NCBI RefSeq assembly: GCF_009862785.1
Contig: NZ_WWHU01000001.1
Span: 1,426,001 to 1,490,000 of the forward strand
Direction of reading: 5' to 3'
DNA length: 64,000 nucleotides
Origin: Gordonia sp. SID5947
GTDB taxonomy: Bacteria > Actinomycetota > Actinomycetes > Mycobacteriales > Mycobacteriaceae
The position numbers were made by a program, and so were the translations under genes. Below the pieces are notes generated by a model, which searched no databases, was not told the origin of the DNA, and saw only the letters and a list, made by a program, of their open reading frames with translations. Positions 45,626 to 53,914 of this stretch are shown one piece after another (the stretch's first letter is position 1; each line of letters begins with the position of its first letter).

Positions 45626-46393
45626 TCAGGGAACGAGATCGAAGACCTGCCCGGGCCGCACCAGGTCGACCGGCCCGGAGAAGGTCGACCGCGCCTCACT
45701 CAGGATGGCCTCCGCATCGAACCACGGGGCCAGGTGCGTCAATGCCAGCGACCGCACACCCGCTTTGGTCGCGATCTGACCGGCCTCGTATCCCGAGAGA
45801 TGCAGGTTGGGTGGCCGCTCGTCGGGAGCGTGGGTCCAGGTCGCCTCGCACAGGAATATGTCGGCGCCGGCAGCGACATCGACCACCTCGTCGCACATCG
45901 CGGTGTCACCGCTGTAGGCGATCACCTGCCCCTCGGGGCCGGTGAGACGCATCCCGAAGGTCTCCGGCGGATGGTTCACCTTCGTCGGGACGATCTCCAC
46001 GCCGTCCAGCATCTCGGGGACACCGTCTTGCCATTCGACGATGTCGAAGGTGTCCGAGATGTCGTCGACGTCTCCGGGGATCTCCGCGGACGCGGCACCC
46101 ACCCGCAGCGCGGTACCGGGTGGTCCGTACAGCCGGGCACGACAGGGGGCCGGGCACGGCGCATACCGTCGCCACACCAGCATCGCGGGCAGGTCGAGGC
46201 AATGGTCGGCGTGCAGATGGCTGAGGACCACGTCGACGTCGACGGGGTCCACCACGCGCTGCAATTCACCGAGCACTCCGGGACCGCAGTCGATCAACAC
46301 CGGACGGCGTCCTTCGGCCGACAGGAGATATCCGGAGCAGGCGGCGTCGGGGCCGCCCACACTTCCGGAACACCCGAGGACCGTCAGACGCAT
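45626..46393 (-). CDS. Metallo-beta-lactamase-fold phosphodiesterase (Rv1339-like)
   Basis: 255 residues. SHLHADHCLDL (His59, His61, Asp63, His64) is the binuclear zinc motif. CGPGVLGEL, YSGDTAMCDEV, LCEATW and LTHLAPWF complete the RNase Z-like fold. By position between rph and murI it matches Rv1339, described as an atypical class II cAMP phosphodiesterase in mycobacteria. A cyclic-nucleotide hydrolase is therefore the best guess, with RNase Z-type activity the alternative. Confidence 0.88.
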   Translation of the reverse strand: MRLTVLGCSGSVGGPDAACSGYLLSAEGRRPVLIDCGPGVLGELQRVVDPVDVDVVLSHLHADHCLDLPAMLVWRRYAPCPAPCRARLYGPPGTALRVGAASAEIPGDVDDISDTFDIVEWQDGVPEMLDGVEIVPTKVNHPPETFGMRLTGPEGQVIAYSGDTAMCDEVVDVAAGADIFLCEATWTHAPDERPPNLHLSGYEAGQIATKAGVRSLALTHLAPWFDAEAILSEARSTFSGPVDLVRPGQVFDLVP

Positions 46394-46480
46394 ATGCCCT
46401 ACTGTGCCACGCTGCCGTCGGATTCAAACCAGGTACGGGTCACAACTGGCCAACGACTGTTCAGAAAAGCGATGCGCCGA

Positions 46481-47323
46481 TCAGAGATGCTGTACCTGGC
46501 TGATCGCCGGCCCGAGGAAACGGCTGGACAGGCGGGCGAAGAACTCGGGATCGCCGGTCGACCGGAACTCCCGGACGGCCTCACGGTCCGAGTGCGGGTG
46601 CAGATGGTCCCGCTCGGTGAGCACCCGGAACAGGTCCTTGGCCGTCTCCTCCGCACTGGACACAAGGGTGACCTGATCCCCCATGGCCAGCTGGATCACG
46701 CCCGACAGCAAGGGATAGTGCGTACACCCCAGGACCACCGTGTCGACGTCGGCCTCCTGCAGAGGTTCGAGGTAGCCCTGAGCGAGACCCAGTATCTGCC
46801 GGCCACTGGTGATGCCTCGCTCGACGAAGTCGACGAATCGCGGACACGCCACCGCGGTGATCTCCGCGTCGCGGGCCGCCGCGAACGAATCCTGGTAGGC
46901 GCGTGAGGCGATGGTCGCCTCGGTGCCGATCACCCCGATGCGCCCGGTCTTGGTGGCCACCACCGCGCGCCGCACGGCGGGCAGGATCACCTCGACGACC
47001 GGGATGGGCGCATAGCGTTCCCGCGCATCACGGAGACACGCGGCCGAGGCCGTATTGCAGGCGATCACAAGTGCTTTCACGCCTCGTTCCGCGAGGTCGT
47101 CGCCGATGGTGAGAGCATGCCGACGGATGTCGGGGATGGCGAGCGGACCGTACGGACCGTTCGCGGTGTCGCCGATGTAGATGACGTCCTCGTCGGGCAG
47201 GAGATCGATGATCGCGCGCGCCACCGTCAGCCCGCCCACACCTGAGTCGAAGATGCCGATCGGGGCTGTCGGATCGGCCAGTCCGGCCGCTGCGCGTGCG
47301 TTGCCGTTGCTGTGCGTCGTTAT
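46481..47323 (-). CDS. murI: Glutamate racemase, with apparent ATA start codon
   Basis: 280 residues. [41 protein letters not shown] and [11 protein letters not shown] give both catalytic cysteines. It supplies D-glutamate for peptidoglycan. The frame has no ATG, GTG or TTG between the rhomboid region and IGIFDSG. An ATA at 47323-47321 lies 7 nt behind GGAGG and overlaps the rhomboid stop as ATAA, just where an ATGA overlap would be expected. It is therefore either a rare ATA start, a G-to-A change, or a base-call error. A CTG a few codons inside is a poorer alternative because it lacks a ribosome-binding site. Confidence 0.9.
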   Translation of the reverse strand: MTTHSNGNARAAAGLADPTAPIGIFDSGVGGLTVARAIIDLLPDEDVIYIGDTANGPYGPLAIPDIRRHALTIGDDLAERGVKALVIACNTASAACLRDARERYAPIPVVEVILPAVRRAVVATKTGRIGVIGTEATIASRAYQDSFAAARDAEITAVACPRFVDFVERGITSGRQILGLAQGYLEPLQEADVDTVVLGCTHYPLLSGVIQLAMGDQVTLVSSAEETAKDLFRVLTERDHLHPHSDREAVREFRSTGDPEFFARLSSRFLGPAISQVQHL

Positions 47324-47943
47324 GACGACACCTCCGGGAATCGGGGTGTGGTCACCTTGCGCCTGCGGTCCCGGTCGGCGAGGAACCAGGCGGCGAGGAC
47401 GCCTCCGAGCGCACCGAAGAGGTGCCCCTGCCAGGAGACACCCGGATTTCCCGGCAGGACTCCCCACAGGATCGACCCGTAGATGAGGAACAGCACAGCC
47501 CCGACCAGAATCTGCCAGAGGTCGCGATTGAACAGTCCCCGGATCAACAGGTAGGTCAGCCAGCCGAAAATGATCCCGGACGCCCCGACCGTCGGCGTAT
47601 ACGCGGGGCCGAAGAGCCACACCCCCATCCCTGACACCACCCAGACCATGACGGTGACGAGGACGAAGCGCCTCGTCAGCAACAGAAGGAATCCGAGGAT
47701 GATCCCGGGAATGAGATTTCCGATGAGATGCGCCCAGTCGACGTGCAGAAACGGCGCCCACAGGATGCCGTCGAGGCCATCGACCTCACGCGGCACGATC
47801 CCGGCATCGTCGAGCCGGTAATCCGTCGCCGCGTCGATCGCCTCTATCACGAACAGCAGCACGGCGATCGCGACCATGATGAGCGCCGAGCGTTGCCATA
47901 GGGGCCGTGCGGTGGGCCGTGCGGGCGCCGGGTTGGCTGTCAT
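47320..47943 (-). CDS. Rhomboid-family intramembrane serine protease (Rv1337-like)
   Basis: 207 residues with about six membrane helices. [31 protein letters not shown] (catalytic Ser in G-x-S-G) and [19 protein letters not shown] (catalytic His) are the rhomboid signatures. Such proteases cut substrate helices within the membrane; the substrate is unknown here. It lies between cysM and murI, as Rv1337 does in M. tuberculosis. The stop TAA overlaps the murI start region. The C-terminal tail is basic and cytoplasmic. Confidence 0.92.
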   Translation of the reverse strand: MTANPAPARPTARPLWQRSALIMVAIAVLLFVIEAIDAATDYRLDDAGIVPREVDGLDGILWAPFLHVDWAHLIGNLIPGIILGFLLLLTRRFVLVTVMVWVVSGMGVWLFGPAYTPTVGASGIIFGWLTYLLIRGLFNRDLWQILVGAVLFLIYGSILWGVLPGNPGVSWQGHLFGALGGVLAAWFLADRDRRRKVTTPRFPEVSS

Positions 47944-47966
47944 GCAGGTCCTCGTCGGTGTGGTGG

Positions 47967-48004
47967 TCTCGATACGTCGGCTCGCTCCGCTCGCCGACCA
48001 CTCG
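47967..48004. repeat. Dispersed 38-bp intergenic repeat, copy B
   Basis: TCTCGATACGTCGGCTCGCT... to ...CCACTCG lies between rhomboid and cysM, in inverse orientation to the copy at 10942-10979, with about six mismatches. It contains a CTCGC-rich core with local dyads. Confidence 0.65.
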
Positions 48005-48019
48005 ACCAGCGGTCGGGGC

Positions 48020-48997
<978 letters not shown>

Positions 48998-49270
48998 CTA
49001 TCCGCCCGCGACGGCGGGCAGGATCGTCACGTCGTCGCCATCGCCGATGGCCGTGTCGAGACCACCGGAGAACCGCACGTCCTCGTCGTTGACATAGATG
49101 TTGACGAAACGGTGCAGTTTGCCGTCGGCGACCAGACGTTCCTTGATCCCCGGATTGGCCGACTCCAGGTTGTCGATCACCTCCGACAGGGTCGCCCCGG
49201 ACGCCTCGACACGCTTCTCACCACCCGTGTGCGTACGCAGGATGGTGGGGATGGACACGGTTACCGCCAT
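48998..49270 (-). CDS. cysO: Sulfur carrier protein CysO (ThiS/MoaD family)
   Basis: 90 residues, a ubiquitin-like sulfur carrier. VSIPTILRTHTGGEKRVEASG begins the fold, FVNIYVNDEDVRF is central, and the chain ends ILPAVAGG, where the terminal Gly-Gly is converted to a thiocarboxylate. CysM uses this sulfur to make CysO-cysteine. It sits between mec (4-bp gap) and cysM (6-bp gap), so the three form an operon. Confidence 0.96.
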   Translation of the reverse strand: MAVTVSIPTILRTHTGGEKRVEASGATLSEVIDNLESANPGIKERLVADGKLHRFVNIYVNDEDVRFSGGLDTAIGDGDDVTILPAVAGG

Positions 49271-49274
49271 GGGG

Positions 49275-49682
49275 TCAGCTCCTGATCTCTATCGGCTCTT
49301 CGGTCACCACACCATCGACGATGCGATAGCTGCGGATCTCGGCACTCTCGGCGTCCCGGGTGGACACCAACACGTAGTGGGCGTTCGGTTCGCTGGCGAA
49401 CGAGATGTCGGTGCGGCTCGGGTACGCCTCGGTCGCAGTGTGCGAGTGATAGATGACCACCGGCTCCTCGTCGAGGCGATCCATCTCCCGCCACACCTTC
49501 AACTGCTCGGTCGAATCGAAACGATAAAACGTCGGCGAGCGTTCGGCATTGACCATCGCGACGAACCGCTCGGGGCTATCGGAACCCTCCGGGCCGGCGA
49601 TGATCCCGCACGCCTCGTCCGGGTGGTCGGCGCGCGCGTGCGCCACCATCGCGTCGACCAACTCCTGACCGATCGTCAGCAC
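49275..49682 (-). CDS. mec: CysO-cysteine peptidase Mec (JAMM metalloprotease)
   Basis: 135 residues from GTG 49682, behind GAGAGGTGGG. The JAMM motif is HSHTATEAYPSRTD (His79, His81, Asp92) with an upstream DEACGIIAG segment. It releases cysteine from the CysO-cysteine adduct, regenerating CysO. Position ahead of cysO and cysM matches Rv1334-Rv1336. The route is thought to supply cysteine under oxidative conditions. Confidence 0.95.
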   Translation of the reverse strand: MLTIGQELVDAMVAHARADHPDEACGIIAGPEGSDSPERFVAMVNAERSPTFYRFDSTEQLKVWREMDRLDEEPVVIYHSHTATEAYPSRTDISFASEPNAHYVLVSTRDAESAEIRSYRIVDGVVTEEPIEIRS

Positions 49683-49811
49683 TTCGTCCCACCTCTCGTC
49701 ACGCTCGGCGACAACGCCTGACCGGCTGTCCCTATTCCGGACCCGGACCTGTCCAGGTCACACGACCAGCGCAGCCGAACGCAAATGGCGGGCGCAGGAG
49801 CGGCATCGATG

Positions 49812-50903
49812 TCAATCGGGAACTCGGAACGCGGACGGCAAGACCTCCCGGTATGTCGGTATGCCGGCCACCGTTGTCGCGGTCAGGACCGCTCCGATGA
49901 TCGCCCGATGCACCACATCGGCAGCAGCACGACACACCGCTGCGAGCAACGCGACGTCGGGATTCATGCCGGCCGGGACGTCCGGCTGTTCGGGACGACG
50001 CGCCCCCGTCGCGACCGCGAAGACGGTATCCCCGTCGAGCGGAGAATGTGCCGGGACGATCGCGCGCGCAATGCCGTCGTGGCCGGCCATCGCCACCCGG
50101 CGCGTCGACGCCGGATCGAGGACCGCATCGGTGGCGACCACACCGATGGTGGTGTTGAGCACCGTCTGTTTGGCTGCCAAGGCGGCGTAATCGGCCAGGT
50201 GGCGCTCCGATGGCCTCCGTAAGCCGAAACGATTGAGATCCACACTTGTTGCCGCCCATGGCAATCCGACGACCGGGTCGATCACCGAGCCGACCGGGTT
50301 GGCCACCATGAGCGCGCCGACCGTCACGCCGGCGGCCGGACCGGCGACCATCGTGACCGACGCGGTGCCGACTCCGCCCTTGAGCGCCCCGGCACGTGCG
50401 CCCGCACCCGCACCGACGCTGCCGACCTCGAGGTCGACCGTTGCCGCCGACAGTGCTTCCCGACCGAACGCGGCGTCGGGCCGGCGATCCCACGCACCCA
50501 CCGGCAGGTCGAAGATGACTGCCGCCGGCACGATCGGAACCACATGATCCAGGTCGTCCATCCGTAATCCGACCCCCGCGGACTCCAGACCCGACATCAC
50601 GCCGTCGGCGGCCGCCAGCCCGTATGCGCTGCCACCGGTCAGCGCGATGGCGTGGCAGGTCTGCACGGTGTTGACGGGATCGAGAAGGTCGGTCTCCCGG
50701 GTACCCGGTCCGCCGCCGCGCACATCGACCGCGCACACCGCGCCCGGGCCGTGGATGCGGACCACCGTGGCGCCCGTCGCCCATCCGGCCCCTTCGCGGC
50801 CGGCATCGGCGTCGGCGACCAGTGCGTCCGGGTCGATCCGGTGGTGATGACCCACCTCGATACCGGCGACGTCGGTGATCCGGTCACCCGACGGCGCGAT
50901 CAC
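49812..50903 (-). CDS. P1-family peptidase (DmpA/Rv1333-like)
   Basis: 363 residues from GTG 50903. VAGIEVGHHHRI, ATVVRIHGPGAVCAVDVRGGGPGTRETDLL, ALTGGSAYGLAAADGVM, and KGGVGTASVTM with the autoproteolysis-type region after GALKGG are typical of P1/DmpA N-terminal-nucleophile peptidases. GALMVANPVGSV follows. They cleave short or beta-peptides; the native substrate is unknown. The GTG overlaps the DUF2017 stop (GTGA). Upstream in-frame sequence was rejected because it lies within the DUF2017 gene. Confidence 0.9.
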   Translation of the reverse strand: MIAPSGDRITDVAGIEVGHHHRIDPDALVADADAGREGAGWATGATVVRIHGPGAVCAVDVRGGGPGTRETDLLDPVNTVQTCHAIALTGGSAYGLAAADGVMSGLESAGVGLRMDDLDHVVPIVPAAVIFDLPVGAWDRRPDAAFGREALSAATVDLEVGSVGAGAGARAGALKGGVGTASVTMVAGPAAGVTVGALMVANPVGSVIDPVVGLPWAATSVDLNRFGLRRPSERHLADYAALAAKQTVLNTTIGVVATDAVLDPASTRRVAMAGHDGIARAIVPAHSPLDGDTVFAVATGARRPEQPDVPAGMNPDVALLAAVCRAAADVVHRAIIGAVLTATTVAGIPTYREVLPSAFRVPD

Positions 50904-51475
50904 GGCAACGATTCCACGAGGAGTTCCTGCATCACCGTCAGCCAGTGGTAGACGTCGAGATGCGCCGCGTGCGGATGATCCGGGGGCAGCTGATCCGGAG
51001 TGTCCTCGGAGATTCCGAGCATCGCCCCCAGCGCGAGGCGGACGTCGTTCAGCGCCGTCAGCCATTCCATCGCCTGATCCTCGGTGAGGGCCAGATCGCC
51101 GCCGCCCTGCGGCAGGGTGTCGAGCACGACCTGTGCGGCCGCCATCTTCGCGTCGATGATGTGCGGCTCGTGAACGCTCCGGAGCGCGCCGTTGACGTCG
51201 CCGTTGACCACGTCGGCGGTCAGTTCGCGATCCTGATCGGGCCGGTGGAAATCGGGCAGCAGACGCCCCAGGGTGGCGTCCCCTGGCGCCACCGTGTGTC
51301 CGGTCCGGATGCCGGTGAGATCGGAGAGTTCGTCACGAGGGGCGGTGGATTCGCGTTCGGAGAGCAACTCTCTCAACGACATCACCATCGATGCCAGCAA
51401 TTCGACCTCGTGTACGTCGAGGTTCGAACAGATACGCATCGAAGGGCCACGACCCTTACGTTTCCAAGTACGCAC
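50900..51475 (-). CDS. DUF2017 protein (Rv1332-like)
   Basis: 191 residues from GTG 51475 (VRTWKRKGRG). It is mostly helical: LDVHEVELLASMVMSLRELL, LTADVVNGDVNGALRS and AMEWLTALNDVRLALGAML fit DUF2017. It lies between clpS and the P1 peptidase as Rv1332 does, and Rv1332 is often labelled a transcriptional regulator without firm evidence. clpS ends 19 bp upstream, so a clpS-DUF2017-peptidase transcript is likely. Confidence 0.85.
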   Translation of the reverse strand: MRTWKRKGRGPSMRICSNLDVHEVELLASMVMSLRELLSERESTAPRDELSDLTGIRTGHTVAPGDATLGRLLPDFHRPDQDRELTADVVNGDVNGALRSVHEPHIIDAKMAAAQVVLDTLPQGGGDLALTEDQAMEWLTALNDVRLALGAMLGISEDTPDQLPPDHPHAAHLDVYHWLTVMQELLVESLP

Positions 51476-51494
51476 GTGTTGTCGGGTTCCCGTC

Positions 51495-51929
51495 TCAGGC
51501 GTCCCGCTGCATGGTGGCCCAGAGGCCTGCCGCATGCAGCTTCCGGACATCGGCCTCGACCTTGTCGCGCGCGCCGGCCGACACCACGGCCTTGCCCTCG
51601 TTGTGGACCTGCATCATGAGCTCGTTGGCCCGGGATTCGGAGTATCCGAAGATCTTCTGGAAGACGAAGGTGACATATCTCATGAGGTTGACCGGGTCGT
51701 CCCAGACGATCGTCACCCAGGGCCGGTCCAGGGCGGACGCGCCCTCGGCGACGCCGGGTTCGGCAACCGCCGTGCCACCGGGCGTGGATTTCCCGTCGCT
51801 ACGCTCGCCGAGTAATTTCCCGTCGCTACGCTCGCCGAGCCTTCTCCCGTCGCTACGCTCGCCGAGCCTTCTCCCGTCGCTACGCTCGCCCGGGGTAGCC
51901 TCGTGCGCACGAGTTTCGTCAGGCGCCAT
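51495..51929 (-). CDS. clpS: ATP-dependent Clp protease adaptor ClpS with repeat-expanded N-terminus
   Basis: 144 residues, compared with about 100 in related ClpS. The core from about residue 68 is normal: [27 protein letters not shown] with N-degron-binding residues, then [32 protein letters not shown]. ClpS delivers N-end-rule substrates to ClpA/ClpC. The N-terminus contains four copies of a nine-residue unit (GERSDGRRL and variants) from a 27-bp DNA repeat. There is no Shine-Dalgarno sequence. TACCCT on the minus strand ends 7 nt before the ATG, which suits a leaderless transcript. Confidence 0.93.
   Translation of the reverse strand: MAPDETRAHEATPGERSDGRRLGERSDGRRLGERSDGKLLGERSDGKSTPGGTAVAEPGVAEGASALDRPWVTIVWDDPVNLMRYVTFVFQKIFGYSESRANELMMQVHNEGKAVVSAGARDKVEADVRKLHAAGLWATMQRDA
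51792..51890. repeat. 27-bp tandem repeat within clpS
   Basis: CCCGTCGCTACGCTCGCC occurs at 51792-51809, 51819-51836, 51846-51863 and 51873-51890, with an exact period of 27 bp and more variable 9-bp linkers. The period keeps the clpS frame. The core resembles the TACGCTCGC-type sequence of the intergenic repeats in this window. Confidence 0.9.
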
Positions 51930-51949
51930 AGGACCTAGGGTAAGCGATT
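51930..51949. promoter_or_regulatory. Overlapping divergent leaderless-type promoters, clpS / pncB
   Basis: Only 20 bp separate the clpS ATG (51929, minus) from the pncB GTG (51950, plus). TAGGGT on the plus strand (51936-51941) ends 8 nt before the GTG. TACCCT on the minus strand (51942-51937) ends 7 nt before the ATG. Both fit the TANNNT -10 form and overlap by five bases, so the two promoters would share one melting region. Confidence 0.65.
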
Positions 51950-53254
51950 GTGACCATCGACAACACCGCGCTGCTGACCGATCAGTACGAACTGACCATG
52001 GTCTCGGCCGCGTTGCGGCATCCTGTCGCGCACCGTCCGTGCGTGTTCGAGGTTTTCGCCAGACGACTCCCCGACGGGCGTCGATACGGCGTGGTGGCGG
52101 GTACCGGGCGACTCATGGACGAGCTCGCCGGATTCCGCTTTGGCGACGACGAACTCGCAGTGGTCAGCCGTTTCCTCGACGCCGACACGGTCGACTGGCT
52201 CCGTGACTACCGCTTCTCCGGAGACATCGACGGCTACCGCGAGGGTGAGCTGTATTTTCCGGGATCGCCGATCCTGACGGTTCGGGCGGGTTTTGCCGAG
52301 GGTGTCCTCCTCGAGACGCTCGTGCTGTCGATCCTCAACCATGACAGCGCGATCGCGTCTGCGGCAGCCCGCATGGTGAGCGCCGCCGCATCGCGCCCGA
52401 TCATCGAGATGGGTTCCCGCCGCACGCATGAGCGTGCTGCGGTGTCGAGTGCCCGCGCCGCCTATCTGGCCGGTGTCGCGGCCACCTCCAACCTCGAGGC
52501 GGCCCGAACCTACGGGGTGCCGAGTGCGGGCACCGCGGCGCACGCGTTCACCTTGGGTTTCGCCGGCCCCGACGGCCCCGACGAGAAGGCCGCCTTCGCC
52601 GCGCAGATCGCGGTCCTCGGCACGGGTACCACCCTCCTGGTCGACACCTACGACATCACCCAGGGCGTCCGGAACGCGATCGACGTGGCGGGGCCGGAAC
52701 TCGGCGGAGTGCGGATCGACTCCGGCGATCTCGGCGTCCTCGCCCGACAGGTCCGCGACCAGCTCGACGACCTCGGCGCGACCGACACCAAGATCGTCGT
52801 GTCCGGTGACCTCGACGAGTACGCGATCGCTTCGCTGCGAGCCGAGCCGGTCGACACCTACGGCGTGGGCACATCACTCGTCACGGGCAGCGGTGCCCCG
52901 ACCGCCGGCATGATCTACAAGCTCGTCGAGGTCGACGGCATCCCGGTCGCCAAGCGCTCGAGTCACAAGGAATCCAAGGGCGGCGCCAAATCCGCGGTGC
53001 GGGCAGCTCGGGCCAGCGGGACCATCGTGGAGGAGATCCTGTATCGCGCAACCGACGATCCGCCGCCGACCGACGGCCTGTCCGTCCGGCCCCTGCAGAT
53101 CCCACTGGTCCGCGGCGGGGATCCGGTCGACGGGCTGCCGTCACTCGGCGACAGCCGCACCCATCTCGCCGACGGGCTGGTGAGTCTCCCATGGGAGGGC
53201 CTCGGCCTGTCGCACGGTGACCCGGCGGTCCCCACCCGCTACCTGCTCGGTTAG
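51950..53254 (+). CDS. pncB: Nicotinate phosphoribosyltransferase
   Basis: 434 residues from GTG 51950. [10 protein letters not shown], the [19 protein letters not shown] start, [26 protein letters not shown] and [22 protein letters not shown], then [10 protein letters not shown] and GVGTSLVTG, are diagnostic. It converts nicotinate and PRPP to nicotinate mononucleotide in NAD salvage. A pncA-like gene follows after 8 bp, giving a complete Preiss-Handler entry from nicotinamide. The placement next to clpS and dinG matches Rv1330c. Confidence 0.96.
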   Translation: MTIDNTALLTDQYELTMVSAALRHPVAHRPCVFEVFARRLPDGRRYGVVAGTGRLMDELAGFRFGDDELAVVSRFLDADTVDWLRDYRFSGDIDGYREGELYFPGSPILTVRAGFAEGVLLETLVLSILNHDSAIASAAARMVSAAASRPIIEMGSRRTHERAAVSSARAAYLAGVAATSNLEAARTYGVPSAGTAAHAFTLGFAGPDGPDEKAAFAAQIAVLGTGTTLLVDTYDITQGVRNAIDVAGPELGGVRIDSGDLGVLARQVRDQLDDLGATDTKIVVSGDLDEYAIASLRAEPVDTYGVGTSLVTGSGAPTAGMIYKLVEVDGIPVAKRSSHKESKGGAKSAVRAARASGTIVEEILYRATDDPPPTDGLSVRPLQIPLVRGGDPVDGLPSLGDSRTHLADGLVSLPWEGLGLSHGDPAVPTRYLLG

Positions 53255-53262
53255 GAGACGCG

Positions 53263-53862
53263 ATGTCCGATCAGGAACCCAAGGACCATGCGCTGATCGT
53301 GGTCGACGTGCAGAACGACTTCTGCGAGGGCGGCGCACTCGGTGTCAACGGCGGTGCCGCGGTCGCGGCCGCTCTGGAGACACTCGTCCCCGAGTACCGC
53401 ACTGTCGTGGCGACCCGCGACTACCACATCGATCCCGGCGCACACTTCTCCGACGAACCCGATTTTGTCGACTCCTGGCCCCCACACTGCCGGGTCGGCA
53501 CCGACGGCGTCTGGTTCCACCCGGCCTTCGACGCATCAGTCGCTCAGGAGGTCTTCTCCAAGGGGCACTACAGCGCCGCCTACTCCGGCTTCGAGGGGTC
53601 CGCCGACGACGGCACCACCCTGGCGGATTGGCTGCGTGACCACGGGATCACACACGTCGACATCGTCGGGATCGCCACCGATCACTGCGTGCGGGCCACC
53701 GCACTCGACGCTGTGCGAGAGGGATTCGAGACACGCGTCCTGCTGAACTTCACCGCTGCGGTCGCCAGCGTCACATCGACGCGGGCGCTCTCCGAAATGC
53801 GTGCGGCAGGAGTCGATCTCACGGGTGATCTGCTCTACGACGGTTCTGCACACATCGAATGA
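53263..53862 (+). CDS. pncA: Nicotinamidase/isochorismatase-family hydrolase, PncA-type
   Basis: 199 residues, ATG behind TAGGAGACG. The catalytic triad is visible: Asp15 in VVDVQNDF, Lys100 in FSKGHYSAAYSGFEG and Cys142 in IATDHCVRATALDA. The metal site is TRDYHIDPGAH (Asp53, His55, His61). It deamidates nicotinamide to nicotinate, feeding the upstream pncB. In mycobacteria PncA also activates pyrazinamide. The ribosome-binding site overlaps the pncB stop, so the genes are co-transcribed. Confidence 0.93.
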   Translation: MSDQEPKDHALIVVDVQNDFCEGGALGVNGGAAVAAALETLVPEYRTVVATRDYHIDPGAHFSDEPDFVDSWPPHCRVGTDGVWFHPAFDASVAQEVFSKGHYSAAYSGFEGSADDGTTLADWLRDHGITHVDIVGIATDHCVRATALDAVREGFETRVLLNFTAAVASVTSTRALSEMRAAGVDLTGDLLYDGSAHIE

Positions 53863-53914
53863 CACCGCCCGACATGCCACCACGCACCGGGCCGGACGCA
53901 ACGGCGCCGATCGG

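Noticed and set aside
49683..49811. Hairpin GACCT-GTCC-AGGTC between the P1 peptidase and mec as a terminator
   Set aside because: The arms are only 5 bp and no T-run follows, so it is too weak to call.
51780..51900. Possible CRISPR array (regular repeats)
   Set aside because: Period 27 with 9-bp near-identical linkers inside the clpS frame; linkers are too short and too similar to be spacers, and no cas genes are near.
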